Part shown: one piece after another, positions 44,689 to 53,524 of the stretch
Position numbering within the stretch: the first letter of the stretch is position 1
Layout: each line of letters opens with the position of its first letter
Position numbers and translations under genes: made by a program
Assembly: GCA_963760375.1 (NCBI GenBank)
Contig: CAVXCS010000007.1
Coordinates: 496,001 to 560,000, forward strand
Direction: 5' to 3'
From: Pelagihabitans sp963760375
Lineage (GTDB): Bacteria > Bacteroidota > Bacteroidia > Flavobacteriales > Flavobacteriaceae
DNA length: 64,000 nucleotides
Notes under the pieces: generated by a model
Database searches by the model: none
What the model saw: only the letters and a program-made list of their open reading frames with translations
Told to the model about the DNA's origin: nothing

Positions 44689-45252
44689 TCAGATTTCCAA
44701 TAGGAAAACCAACACCCCTATGATTGCCATATTTCTGTCGGATTCTATTTTTTCCTTTAATAACATTCGTGCACGCGCCAGATTCGATTTGGAAGTTCCT
44801 GTGGAAGTTCCCAACTGTTTAGCGATTTCATTGTGCGAATACCCATCCATTACATACATGTTGAAAGTCAGTCTATATTTATTGGGCAACTCCTGAATAT
44901 AGCGTAACAGCGTCTGCAGGCTGATATCAGAATCATTGGACTCCAAATCGGTTTCCTGCTCTACTTGATTTTCATTGACCACATTCAGGTGTACTTCCTT
45001 CCGGTATTTTTGTAAAACCGTATTGATGGTGATCCTTTTGATCCATCCTTCAAAGGAACCCTTGAATCGGTATTGATCGATTTTGTCGAAAATGGTCATA
45101 AAACTGTCATGAAGGTTGTCCTCGGCTTCCGTTCTATTGCGGGAATATTTCAGGCAAATACCGAAGAGCGCGGCGGAATAATTTCGATATAGGACTTCCT
45201 GCGCCTTCCGATTGCCTTTTTTGCAATTATGTATGAGCTCTTCTAAACTCAA
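44689..45252 (-). CDS. ECF-type sigma-70 family RNA polymerase sigma factor
   Basis: A 187-residue ECF sigma factor. Region 2 (YRNYSAALFGICLKYSRNRTEAEDNLHDSFMTIFDKI) and region 4 (LPNKYRLTFNMYVMDGYSHNEIAKQLGTSTGTSKSNLARARMLLKEKI) are complete. It should direct transcription of an envelope or stress regulon. The adjacent downstream gene is a candidate anti-sigma factor. No autoregulatory promoter is evident. Confidence 0.93.
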   Translation of the reverse strand: MSLEELIHNCKKGNRKAQEVLYRNYSAALFGICLKYSRNRTEAEDNLHDSFMTIFDKIDQYRFKGSFEGWIKRITINTVLQKYRKEVHLNVVNENQVEQETDLESNDSDISLQTLLRYIQELPNKYRLTFNMYVMDGYSHNEIAKQLGTSTGTSKSNLARARMLLKEKIESDRNMAIIGVLVFLLEI

Positions 45253-45402
45253 ATTAGTTGGTTAGATTACAATTGATACATCCTGTCTCCATTTCATCGA
45301 TCCCATTGCCATTCCATTGAGCGTTTGGAACGGTTGATCAAAGTGATCTATATTGATGAATGCTGCCCCGCCTAAATTATCGTTTTGAGCATTTTCACGA
45401 CC

Positions 45403-45816
45403 TTATTCTACCGGCACCTCGACCTGCAAATATATTGGTTCTCCATTTTCATCCTCTCCTTGCCAGAATCGGAAAAGATAGGTTTGATCATAGAGTACCA
45501 CAAAATTGAAGGTAGCCTGCACTTCCTCAGTACTTTCGGCACATGCCTCATCGGTAAGTACAGAACCAATGGCCACGACATCACGAACGGTAAGGTCTTT
45601 CTGCACCACGTCAAATCCTTCGAAATAGGTGCAGTCATCGGGCCTGGTATAGGTAACCGTTATTTGATATCTTCCATTCAATTGAAACGATTCCGGTAAG
45701 GTGGCCCCTGTAATCTCCAAGGCGGTAAAATGAAAATTAACGCCATCGTCGTTGTTACAGGATGTTCCGATCATGACGATGAACAGTATCCCGAAAATAA
45801 CCGCAAGCTTTTTCAT
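45403..45816 (-). CDS. Small lipoprotein of unknown function
   Basis: From ATG 45816 the protein has 137 residues: a signal peptide (KKLAVIFGILFIVMIG), then the lipobox TSC and NNDDG, a usual export/retention spacer in Bacteroidota lipoproteins. The mature part is beta-rich and acidic, with two cysteines (DDCTYFEGFD and DEACAES) and a Trp-containing end (FRFWQGEDENGEP). I do not recognise a family. The start 26 codons upstream would hide the signal peptide. It lies upstream of the ECF sigma gene, same strand, 150 bases apart. Confidence 0.75.
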   Translation of the reverse strand: MKKLAVIFGILFIVMIGTSCNNDDGVNFHFTALEITGATLPESFQLNGRYQITVTYTRPDDCTYFEGFDVVQKDLTVRDVVAIGSVLTDEACAESTEEVQATFNFVVLYDQTYLFRFWQGEDENGEPIYLQVEVPVE

Positions 45817-45945
45817 ACAATACAATTTTTCCTTAAGATGCCAAGAAAGCACAAAGGTTGCGTATGAGGGCCACTGAAGGAACGACTTTTTCATGTACCG
45901 TTGTCAGTGGGAGGCCTATGTAGAAAAGGGGAAAGGTTAGGGCTG

Positions 45946-46950
45946 TTATTTTATGATTTCCAAGGCTTCCTTGATCTTGCCTTCAAGTTCGTCCATAAGT
46001 TCGGGATTATCGACCAATAAAGCCTTTACGGCATCTCTTCCCTGTCCTAATTTGGTGTCCCCATAACTGAACCATGACCCACTTTTTTTGATGATTTCAT
46101 ATTGTACGCCCAGATCAAGGATTTCCCCGATTTTGGAGATGCCTTCTCCGTACATAATGTCGAATTCAGCGGTTTTAAACGGAGGGGCAACTTTGTTCTT
46201 TACCACTTTGACCCTGGTTTTATTGCCCTGGACACCCCCATCAACATCTTTGATTTGGGTCGAACGGCGAATATCGAGCCTTACGGAAGCATAAAATTTG
46301 AGGGCGTTTCCGCCTGTCGTGGTTTCCGGGTTGCCGAACATCACCCCGATTTTTTCCCGCAACTGGTTGATGAAAATTACCGTACAATGGGTTTTACTGA
46401 TCGATCCGGTTAATTTACGAAGGGCCTGTGACATCAAACGGGCATGGAGCCCCATTTTGGAATCGCCCATTTCGCCCTCGATTTCGCTTTTGGGGGTCAG
46501 TGCGGCCACCGAATCGATGACCACGATATCGATGGCGCCGGAACGAATTAGGTTATCAGTTATTTCCAGGGCCTGCTCGCCGTTGTCGGGCTGCGAAATG
46601 ATCAAATTATCGATATCCACGCCCAGCTTCTGGGCATAAAAACGGTCGAAGGCGTGTTCTGCATCTATAAAGGCTGCGATACCCCCGTTTTTTTGGGCCT
46701 CTGCGATAGCATGTAAGGTCAGCGTCGTTTTACCCGAAGATTCAGGGCCATAAATTTCGACCACACGGCCCCTTGGATAGCCCCCAACACCGAGTGCGAT
46801 ATCCAATCCCAAAGAACCGGAGCGGATTACTTCAATATCCTCGACAACACTGTCGCCCATCTTCATTACAGCACCTTTTCCATAGGTTTTATCAAGTTTG
46901 TCAAGGGTTAGCTTTAGGGCCTTTAATTTTGCTTCTTTTTCGGAACTCAT
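45946..46950 (-). CDS. recA: Recombinase RecA
   Basis: A 334-residue RecA of normal length: Walker A GPESSGKTT near 70, DAEHAFDRFYAQKLGV, the Walker B-side block VVIDSVAALTPK, the L1/L2 loops and the C-terminal domain ending in a short Lys/Glu tail. It forms filaments on single-stranded DNA for recombination, repair and SOS control. It is separated from trhO by 555 bases. I see no obvious LexA-type operator in its upstream region. Confidence 0.99.
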   Translation of the reverse strand: MSSEKEAKLKALKLTLDKLDKTYGKGAVMKMGDSVVEDIEVIRSGSLGLDIALGVGGYPRGRVVEIYGPESSGKTTLTLHAIAEAQKNGGIAAFIDAEHAFDRFYAQKLGVDIDNLIISQPDNGEQALEITDNLIRSGAIDIVVIDSVAALTPKSEIEGEMGDSKMGLHARLMSQALRKLTGSISKTHCTVIFINQLREKIGVMFGNPETTTGGNALKFYASVRLDIRRSTQIKDVDGGVQGNKTRVKVVKNKVAPPFKTAEFDIMYGEGISKIGEILDLGVQYEIIKKSGSWFSYGDTKLGQGRDAVKALLVDNPELMDELEGKIKEALEIIK

Positions 46951-47262
46951 TTTTCTTTATGTTAGGACGGCTAAATTACCATTTCTTTTTGCATAATTCA
47001 AGCAGAACGGCTTTCGATATCAGTAAAGCGGATTAGCGGTCTTGAATTGTGGTATCTGCCCCACTTTGAGCAAGCCAAATGAAAAATTTGGGCAATATCG
47101 CATATCCACGCAACCTTTTTAACCTCTCGGCATCTAAGTTTAAAACAGGGTATACTAACTCAATATATCATCCATTGTTTTTAGTGGCAATGGGCAGTGG
47201 TGGTCATTTCCTTTTTGGTTTCTAAAGAATGCTATGAAGAAGAAAAAATGGAATGGCCTGTA

Positions 47263-47294
47263 AAGGGCTTTGATTAACTTCAAGGCCCTTTTTT
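47263..47294 (+). terminator. Intrinsic terminator in the recA-trhO gap
   Basis: AAGGGCTTTGA (47263-47273) pairs with TCAAGGCCCTT (47280-47290) over 11 positions with one G-U wobble, loop TTAACT, followed by six Ts. It faces the plus strand although no recognised plus-strand gene precedes it, which implies an unannotated short RNA. Confidence 0.7.
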
Positions 47295-47450
47295 ATTGTA
47301 CGTTTTCTTGTAAACCTGCTATCCCCGAGGCCTCCGGGATATCTCGAGGCCTATTTTGATTTCCGCCCATAAGGCCATAATCGAGCGTGGCAATCTGTAC
47401 CCATGGTCCCATAAATTAGTTTCTGGGCCGGTGGGCTTGCGAAATATGTT

Positions 47451-47458
47451 TACTTTTG
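47451..47458 (+). promoter_or_regulatory. Probable -7 element for trhO
   Basis: TACTTTTG fits TAnnTTTG, 47 bases before the ATG at 47506. The closest -33-like TTG is only 11 bases upstream, so support is partial. Confidence 0.4.
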
Positions 47459-47505
47459 CATTTTAATTCGAAGCACATATTCTTTAACTTAAATATTGGT
47501 ATAGC

Positions 47506-48537
47506 ATGCAACTGTACAATACCTTAAGTGCCAAAGAAAGGGAAGCGCTTATTGAAGCGGCCGGACAAGAACGCCTGACCATCTCTTTCTATCAATATGC
47601 ACATATTGGCAATCCGTCGATTTTTCGCAACCACCTTTTCATCCACTGGAATGAATTGGACGTACTTGGGCGCATCTATGTAGCCCATGAGGGGATCAAT
47701 GCACAGTTGTCGGTTCCCGCCATAAATTTTGAAGCCTTCAAAAAACATTTGGACAGCATCGTTTTTTTGGCACAGGTAAGATTGAATATCGCCATTGAGC
47801 ACGACAACAAATCGTTCCTTAAACTGAAGGTGAAAGTTCGCAAAAAAATTGTGGCGGATGGCCTGAACGATGCCACTTTTGATGTGACCGATAAGGGCAT
47901 TCATGTCGATGCCGAACGTTTTAATGAACTCATCGAAGATCCGGATACGCTCTTGGTGGATATGCGAAACCATTATGAAAGTGAAATCGGACATTTTAAA
48001 AATGCCATAACCCCCGATGTGGACACTTTTAGGGATTCCCTGGACATCATCGAAAAATCGTTGGCAGAACACAAGGAGGACAAAAAATTGGTGATGTACT
48101 GTACCGGCGGAATTCGTTGTGAAAAGGCAAGCGCCTACTACAAACACAAAGGGTTCAAACAAGTGTACCAACTTGAAGGGGGCATCATCGACTACGCCCG
48201 ACAAGTGGAAAAAAAACAACTTGAAAACAAGTTCTTGGGGAAGAATTTTGTCTTTGACCATAGACGCGGGGAGCGCATCACCGATGTGGTCATTGCGCAA
48301 TGCCATCAGTGCGGGAAACCCTGTGATACCCATGTGAACTGTGCGAACGAGGCATGCCATCTGCTGTTCATCCAATGCGACAGCTGTGCGAAGGTCATGC
48401 AGCAATGCTGTTCCGAGCACTGTAAGGAAATCCATGGCCTGCCTTTTGAAGCGCAAAAAGAACTAAGAAAGGGAAAAGGGGCCAGCAACAGGATTTTTAA
48501 GAAGGGCCGATCCGATGTATTGAAATTCAAAAGATAG
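47506..48537 (+). CDS. trhO: tRNA uridine(34) hydroxylase (rhodanese-type TrhO/YceA)
   Basis: A 343-residue protein: an N-terminal ferredoxin-like domain (IYVAHEGINAQLSVP, 58-71), a rhodanese domain with the active-site loop YCTGGIRCEKAS at 198-209 (Cys199), and a Cys-rich C-terminal section (266-306, nine Cys in metal-binding-like spacing). TrhO hydroxylates U34 of certain tRNAs on the way to cmo5U-type modification, using oxygen. Family assignment is firm. It stands alone between recA and ricT. Confidence 0.92.
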   Translation: MQLYNTLSAKEREALIEAAGQERLTISFYQYAHIGNPSIFRNHLFIHWNELDVLGRIYVAHEGINAQLSVPAINFEAFKKHLDSIVFLAQVRLNIAIEHDNKSFLKLKVKVRKKIVADGLNDATFDVTDKGIHVDAERFNELIEDPDTLLVDMRNHYESEIGHFKNAITPDVDTFRDSLDIIEKSLAEHKEDKKLVMYCTGGIRCEKASAYYKHKGFKQVYQLEGGIIDYARQVEKKQLENKFLGKNFVFDHRRGERITDVVIAQCHQCGKPCDTHVNCANEACHLLFIQCDSCAKVMQQCCSEHCKEIHGLPFEAQKELRKGKGASNRIFKKGRSDVLKFKR

Positions 48538-48630
48538 TGCGCCCAATGGCCCATGAAACAATATAAGACGCCCGGACACTTGTTTGGGCATTTTAATGGA
48601 CAGAACCCATTTCGCAAACGCCAGAATTAC

Positions 48631-48664
48631 TTTTGATCATCCAAAAACACTATCTTTACCTTTG
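48631..48664 (+). promoter_or_regulatory. Bacteroidota-type promoter for ricT-gldH-PBP1A
   Basis: TTTTG at 48631-48635 and TACCTTTG at 48657-48664 lie 21 bases apart, matching TTTG-N19-23-TAnnTTTG. Transcription should start near 48670, so the hairpin at 48683 lies in the leader. Confidence 0.62.
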
Positions 48665-48682
48665 AGTTTAGTATGAACCTTT

Positions 48683-48710
48683 TTTGACCAAAATTTCGGT
48701 TTTGGTCAAA
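48683..48710 (+). promoter_or_regulatory. Perfect hairpin/palindrome in the ricT leader
   Basis: TTTGACCAAAA (48683-48693), loop TTTCGG, and TTTTGGTCAAA (48700-48710): 11 perfect base pairs just after the predicted start of transcription and 14 bases before the ATG at 48725. It could be a 5' stabilising stem or a repressor operator. The position and size point to regulation of the ricT-gldH-PBP unit. Confidence 0.55.
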
Positions 48711-48724
48711 TCAAGATATAAAAT

Positions 48725-49909
48725 ATGGGATGTACCAGTTGTTCGACCGGTAAGGACGGACAACCACGAGGATGCAAGAACAATGGTACTTGCGGCACAG
48801 ATGGTTGTAATAAATTGACAGTATTTGATTGGCTTTCCAATATGTCGCTACCGAATGGCGAGAAAGCCTTTGACTGTGTTGAAGTCCGTTTCAAAAACAG
48901 TCGCAAAGAATTCTTTAGAAATACCGAAAACCTTTCCCTCGCCATTGGCGATTTGGTCACTACGCAAGCATCATCGGGCCATGATTTGGGGATGGTGACC
49001 CTTGCCGGAGCATTGGTAAAGGTGCAGATGAAACGCAAAAAGGTAGACTACAAAGACGATGCCCTCCCAAAAATATATAGAAAGGCATCCCAAAACGATA
49101 TTGATAAGTGGCAGAACTGCCGTAATCGCGAAGAGGAAATTAAAAAGCGGGCACGCGAAATTGCCATCATCCTCAAATTACAGATGAAAATATCGGATGT
49201 CGAATTTCAAGGCGATGGATCGAAAGCGACCTTTTATTATACGGCCGAAGACCGGGTCGATTTCCGCCAGTTGATCAAGGACATGGCCAAGGCGTTTTCC
49301 ATTAGAATCGAAATGCGTCAAATTGGATATCGCCAAGAAGCACAGCGATTGGGGGGAATAGGGTCTTGTGGTCGTGAATTGTGCTGTTCTACATGGTTAT
49401 CCGATTTCCGGTCGGTCGGCACCTCGGCGGCGAGATACCAACAGCTTTCGCTCAACCCGCAAAAATTGGCCGGCCAGTGTGGCAAATTGAAATGTTGCCT
49501 CAATTATGAATTGGACGTCTATATGGATGCCCTGAGGGATTTCCCATCTCAAGAAACCAAACTTCATACCGAAAAGGGCATCGCGTTCTGTCAAAAAACC
49601 GACATTTTTAAAGGCATGCTCTGGTTCTCCTATAAAGACGATCCGGCGAATTGGCATGCACTTTCTAAAGAACAGGTGCATGAAATCCAGGAGAAGAACA
49701 AAAGCAAACAACCGGTGGCCAGCTTGGAGGAATTTGTGATCGATAACATCGTAAGTGTAGAAAAAGTGGTGTTCGAAAATGTGGTTGGCCAAGATAGTCT
49801 AACCCGTTTCGATAGACCAAAACAGGGCCGTAATAGGAAGAAAAATAAAAACCGGAACAATAAAAGAAACAACAATAACAATAGAAAAAGAAAAGCGAAA
49901 AATGCCTAG
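48725..49909 (+). CDS. ricT: RicT/PSP1-family iron-sulfur protein
   Basis: A 394-residue protein. An N-terminal Cys cluster (Cys3, 6, 17, 23, 28) precedes the PSP1 domain: DLVTTQASSGHDLGMVTLAG, RVDFRQLIKDMAKAF, the GIGSCGRELCCSTWL block and LAGQCGKLKCCLNYE. The tail is Arg/Asn/Lys-rich and disordered. In Bacillus, RicT works with YlbF/YmcA in an FeS-containing complex acting with RNase Y. In Bacteroidota it is usually encoded with gldH and a penicillin-binding protein, as here (gldH overlaps its end by 8 bases). The tail could bind nucleic acid. Confidence 0.9.
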   Translation: MGCTSCSTGKDGQPRGCKNNGTCGTDGCNKLTVFDWLSNMSLPNGEKAFDCVEVRFKNSRKEFFRNTENLSLAIGDLVTTQASSGHDLGMVTLAGALVKVQMKRKKVDYKDDALPKIYRKASQNDIDKWQNCRNREEEIKKRAREIAIILKLQMKISDVEFQGDGSKATFYYTAEDRVDFRQLIKDMAKAFSIRIEMRQIGYRQEAQRLGGIGSCGRELCCSTWLSDFRSVGTSAARYQQLSLNPQKLAGQCGKLKCCLNYELDVYMDALRDFPSQETKLHTEKGIAFCQKTDIFKGMLWFSYKDDPANWHALSKEQVHEIQEKNKSKQPVASLEEFVIDNIVSVEKVVFENVVGQDSLTRFDRPKQGRNRKKNKNRNNKRNNNNNRKRKAKNA

Positions 49910-50387
49910 GATCTGGTTAGCGACCACCCTCTGCCTGGTGTTGTTGGGTTGCGACAAAGCTTTGGAGATTTCAGAATTTCAACCTACCGAAAATGGGAAA
50001 TGGAATCGGGAGAAAGGCATGGTCTTTTCATTTTCGAAAATGGATACCATTGGCCGTCATCATATGTTCATCAACATCAGAAATGATAACAGCTATCCCT
50101 ACAACAACCTCTTCTTGATCGCGGAACTCGCCGCTCCCGATGGAAACATCACCATAGACACCCTGGAATACGAAATGGCCAAAGCAGACGGCACATGGCT
50201 TGGCAAAGGCTACGGGAGTGTTAAAGAGAACAAACTTTGGTACAAGGAGAACATCGTTTTTCCCTCTTCCGGCGTATATACGGTAACAATTTATCAGGCC
50301 ATGCGAAGAAATGGCAACGTTGATGGGATCGAGGCGTTGGAAGGAATCACCGATGTCGGCTTTGAAATCTCAAAAAGCAATCAGTAA
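49902..50387 (+). CDS. gldH: Gliding motility lipoprotein GldH
   Basis: A 161-residue lipoprotein: the signal peptide WLATTLCLVLLGC with Cys at about residue 17, then a beta-rich domain with FSFSKMDTIGRHHMFINIRNDNSYPYNNLFL, diagnostic of GldH. GldH is needed for gliding and belongs to the type IX secretion/gliding machinery, probably at the periplasmic side of a membrane. The start overlaps ricT by 8 bases, and the PBP1A gene follows 3 bases after its stop. Confidence 0.9.
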   Translation: MPRIWLATTLCLVLLGCDKALEISEFQPTENGKWNREKGMVFSFSKMDTIGRHHMFINIRNDNSYPYNNLFLIAELAAPDGNITIDTLEYEMAKADGTWLGKGYGSVKENKLWYKENIVFPSSGVYTVTIYQAMRRNGNVDGIEALEGITDVGFEISKSNQ

Positions 50388-50390
50388 TCT

Positions 50391-52733
50391 ATGGCAAAAG
50401 CGGTTAAAAAGAACAAATCCAACAATTTTGGCACCTATATCAAATGGTTTTGGATATTGTTTCTGCTGGGCATCTTAAGTATTGCATTCGTTTTCCTATT
50501 GGCCTCTTGGGGCGCTTTGGGCGAAATGCCCACTTTTGAGCGATTGGAGAACCCACAGACCAATTTGGCCTCAGAAAGTATTTCATCGGATGGCAAGACC
50601 TTGGGAAAATTCTATCTCAACGACAATAGGACCCCGGTAGCTTACAAGGACCTTCCGCAAAATCTCATCAATGCCTTGGTGGCCACCGAAGATGCTCGAT
50701 ATTATTCCCATTCCGGCGTCGATGCCCGGGGAACTTTAAGGGCATTTATTTTTTTGGGGACAAAGGGAGGCGCCAGCACCCTCTCCCAGCAGCTTTCCAA
50801 ATTGCTGTTTACCGAAAGGGCCTCCGCAAGCAAATTAGACCGGATCAAACAAAAAATCAAGGAATGGGTCATTGCGATTCGTTTGGAAAGACAGTACACC
50901 AAGGAAGAGATTATCGCCATGTACCTGAACGAATATGACTTCCTCTACAATGCTGACGGGATACGTTCGGCCGCCAAAATTTATTTTGGCAAGGAACCCA
51001 ATGAATTGAGAACGGAAGAATCTGCCGTTTTGGTAGGGATGTTGAAGAACTCATCGCTATACAATCCCATCCGAAGAAAGGAATTGATGCTCGACCGAAG
51101 AAATACCGTCTTGGAACAGATGTCTAAATATGATTTTATCTCAGAGGCCGAAAGCGATTCTTTACAGGCCCTCAAGATGGATATCAATTTTAATCCCGAA
51201 TCGCACCGGGAAGGTCTGGCCACTTATTTCAGGATGTACCTTCAAGGTTTCATGAACGATTGGATACGGAAAAACCCCAAACCGGCCATGGAAGGGGAAA
51301 GGGATACCTGGAATCTGTATTTGGATGGCCTGCGCATTTACACGACCATTGATTCAAGAATGCAGAAAAATGCCGAAGATGCCGTGGCTGAACATATGAA
51401 AAGGCTTCAGGCCGAATTCTTTGTTCAAAATACCCCAGATCGAAATCCGACCGCCCCCTTCCTGGAATTGGATAAAAGTGAGATCGACCGCATCATGGAA
51501 CGTGCCATGCGAACTTCCGATCGTTGGCGGATCATGACGCAGGATGGAAAATCGGAGGAGGAAATCAGGGCTTCGTTCAACATCAAAACCGAGATGACCG
51601 TTTTCGATTGGAAAAGCGATTCCCAAGAAAAGGATACGGTGATGACGCCTATGGACTCCATACGCTACTACAAATCATTTTTGCGCACCGCCATGATGTC
51701 GATGGAACCACAGACCGGGCATGTAAAAGCCTGGGTGGGCGGGATAGACTACAAACATTTTCAGTATGATAACGTCATCCAAGGGGCACGGCAGGCAGGA
51801 TCTACGTTCAAGCCCTTTGTCTATGCCGCCGCAATAGATCAATTGCGACTGTCTCCCTGCGATTCGCTTCCCGATACCCAGTACTGTATCGAGGCCGGGA
51901 AACATGGCAACCCCGAACCTTGGTGCCCCAAGAATTCAGATGGAAAATATTCCGGAAGAAGCTATACCTTAAAGAAGGCCTTGGCCAATTCGATCAACAC
52001 GGTTACCGCCCAATTGATCGACAAAGTGGGCCCAAAATCAGTGGTGTCCATCGTAAAGAATTTAGGAATGACGGGCGATATTCCCGAAGTGCCTTCCATT
52101 GCCCTGGGCACCCTCGATGTAAATGTTTATGAAATGGTGGGGGCCTACGGGGCATTCGTCAATCAAGGCGTTTATGTAAAACCGGTGATGGTCACCCGGA
52201 TCGAAGATAAAAATGGCACGGTCTTGTACGAATACGTGCCCGAGACCAAGGATGTGCTTAGCAAGGAAGTATCCTATGCCATGGTCAACCTGATGGAAGG
52301 GGTAACGGAAGGCGGTTCTGGTACGCGGCTTAGGACTAAGAATCAACAGGATGTTACGGTCTACAAAGAGATCATTACGGGATATCCTTACGGATTTACC
52401 AATCCCATCGCCGGTAAAACGGGGACCACACAGAACCAGAGCGACGGTTGGTTCATGGGCATGGTTCCCAATCTGGTAACCGGTGTATGGGTAGGGGGAG
52501 AAGAAAGGGCCACCCATTTCAGATCTATTCTATATGGGCAAGGAGCTTCCATGGCATTGCCCATTTGGGGCCTGTATATGAAAAAGAATTATGAGGAAAA
52601 AGATTTGGGCATTTCCGACGGGGAATTTCCAAGGCCAGAAAACATGACGATCAACGTCGATTGTGACAAAGTAAAAAGGGAAAAGGAAAACAATGTGGAT
52701 CCCGACGATGATTTGGAAGACTTGGGAATCTGA
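50391..52733 (+). CDS. Penicillin-binding protein 1A (bifunctional glycosyltransferase/transpeptidase)
   Basis: A 780-residue class A PBP. A membrane helix is at about 17-40. The GT51 domain has ATEDARYYSHSGVD with Glu100 and GGASTLSQQLSK at 126-137. The transpeptidase domain has STFK (Ser471) at 471-474, SIN at 534-536 and KTGTT at 676-680. A short acidic C-terminus follows. It polymerises and cross-links peptidoglycan at the outer face of the inner membrane. It is encoded in one unit with ricT and gldH. Confidence 0.95.
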   Translation: MAKAVKKNKSNNFGTYIKWFWILFLLGILSIAFVFLLASWGALGEMPTFERLENPQTNLASESISSDGKTLGKFYLNDNRTPVAYKDLPQNLINALVATEDARYYSHSGVDARGTLRAFIFLGTKGGASTLSQQLSKLLFTERASASKLDRIKQKIKEWVIAIRLERQYTKEEIIAMYLNEYDFLYNADGIRSAAKIYFGKEPNELRTEESAVLVGMLKNSSLYNPIRRKELMLDRRNTVLEQMSKYDFISEAESDSLQALKMDINFNPESHREGLATYFRMYLQGFMNDWIRKNPKPAMEGERDTWNLYLDGLRIYTTIDSRMQKNAEDAVAEHMKRLQAEFFVQNTPDRNPTAPFLELDKSEIDRIMERAMRTSDRWRIMTQDGKSEEEIRASFNIKTEMTVFDWKSDSQEKDTVMTPMDSIRYYKSFLRTAMMSMEPQTGHVKAWVGGIDYKHFQYDNVIQGARQAGSTFKPFVYAAAIDQLRLSPCDSLPDTQYCIEAGKHGNPEPWCPKNSDGKYSGRSYTLKKALANSINTVTAQLIDKVGPKSVVSIVKNLGMTGDIPEVPSIALGTLDVNVYEMVGAYGAFVNQGVYVKPVMVTRIEDKNGTVLYEYVPETKDVLSKEVSYAMVNLMEGVTEGGSGTRLRTKNQQDVTVYKEIITGYPYGFTNPIAGKTGTTQNQSDGWFMGMVPNLVTGVWVGGEERATHFRSILYGQGASMALPIWGLYMKKNYEEKDLGISDGEFPRPENMTINVDCDKVKREKENNVDPDDDLEDLGI

Positions 52734-52806
52734 GCATTGATCAAAGGTACTTGGCAGGGGCCATTTTAGGACCCAACCATCAACAAATTAAATCAAGAAT
52801 ACTACG

Positions 52807-53517
52807 ATGATCCGTAAAACGGTAAACGGTGCTGAAGAGGCCCTCAAAGGGGTAAAGGATGGCATGACCATGATGTTGGGGGGGTTCGGACTTTGTGGTA
52901 TCCCCGAAAATGCAATAGCCGAATTGGTGCGATTGGGGATCAAGAACCTCACCTGTATTTCCAACAATGCAGGGGTCGATGATTTTGGATTGGGACTCTT
53001 GCTACAGCAACATCAGATCAAAAAAATGATTTCTTCCTATGTTGGCGAGAATGAAGAATTTGAACGCCAGATGCTGAGCGGCGAGTTGGAGGTTGAACTC
53101 ACACCACAGGGTACCTTGGCGGAAAAGTGCAGGGCTGCACAGGCGGGGTTCCCCGCATTTTATACCCCTGCCGGTTACGGCACCGAAGTTGCCTTAGGTA
53201 AAGAAACCCGCGAATTTAACGGAAAGATGTACGTGCTCGAACACGCCTATAAGGCCGACTTTGCCTTTATCAAGGCTTGGAAGGGCGATGAAGCCGGCAA
53301 TCTTATTTTTAAAGGAACCGCCCGTAATTTCAATCCTTGTATGTGCGGTGCCGCCAATGTTACCGTGGCGGAGGTAGAACATCTGCTGCCCGCCGGAGCA
53401 CTGGATCCGAATGAAATTCATGTGCCCGGCATTTTCGTAAAACGTATTTTCCAGGGGAAGGATTACGAAAAACGAATCGAACAAAGAACCGTAAGGCCCA
53501 GGAACCAAAAAGGGTAA
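52807..53517 (+). CDS. scoA: 3-oxoacid CoA-transferase subunit A
   Basis: A 236-residue subunit A. MLGGFGLCGIPENAI near 24-38 is the ScoA glycine loop; NNAGVDDFGLGLLLQ and YTPAGYGTEVALG further support it. With the B subunit it transfers CoA from succinyl-CoA (or acetyl-CoA) to acetoacetate or another 3-oxoacid, in the cytosol. It is linked to the B gene with a 7-base gap. Confidence 0.93.
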   Translation: MIRKTVNGAEEALKGVKDGMTMMLGGFGLCGIPENAIAELVRLGIKNLTCISNNAGVDDFGLGLLLQQHQIKKMISSYVGENEEFERQMLSGELEVELTPQGTLAEKCRAAQAGFPAFYTPAGYGTEVALGKETREFNGKMYVLEHAYKADFAFIKAWKGDEAGNLIFKGTARNFNPCMCGAANVTVAEVEHLLPAGALDPNEIHVPGIFVKRIFQGKDYEKRIEQRTVRPRNQKG

Positions 53518-53524
53518 AAAAGCC

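Larger units (their letters stand above)
46951..47505. other. 555-base region between recA and trhO with a possible small transcript
   Basis: No gene of recognisable family. A short AT-rich stretch around 47160-47260 could be transcribed, as it ends in the strong plus-strand terminator at 47263-47294; only tiny frames of 9-11 codons occur in it. An imperfect dyad with AGGCCTC/GAGGCCT arms lies at about 47328-47353. A -7 element for trhO is at 47451. Confidence 0.4.

Noticed and set aside
47524..48456. A 310-codon minus-strand frame opposite trhO
   Set aside because: The plus strand has complete TrhO motifs; the minus frame has none.
48591..48640. The TACTTTTG-like stretch near 48628 as the ricT -7 box
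   Set aside because: TACCTTTG at 48657 has a properly spaced TTTTG upstream, so the earlier one better serves as the -33 element.
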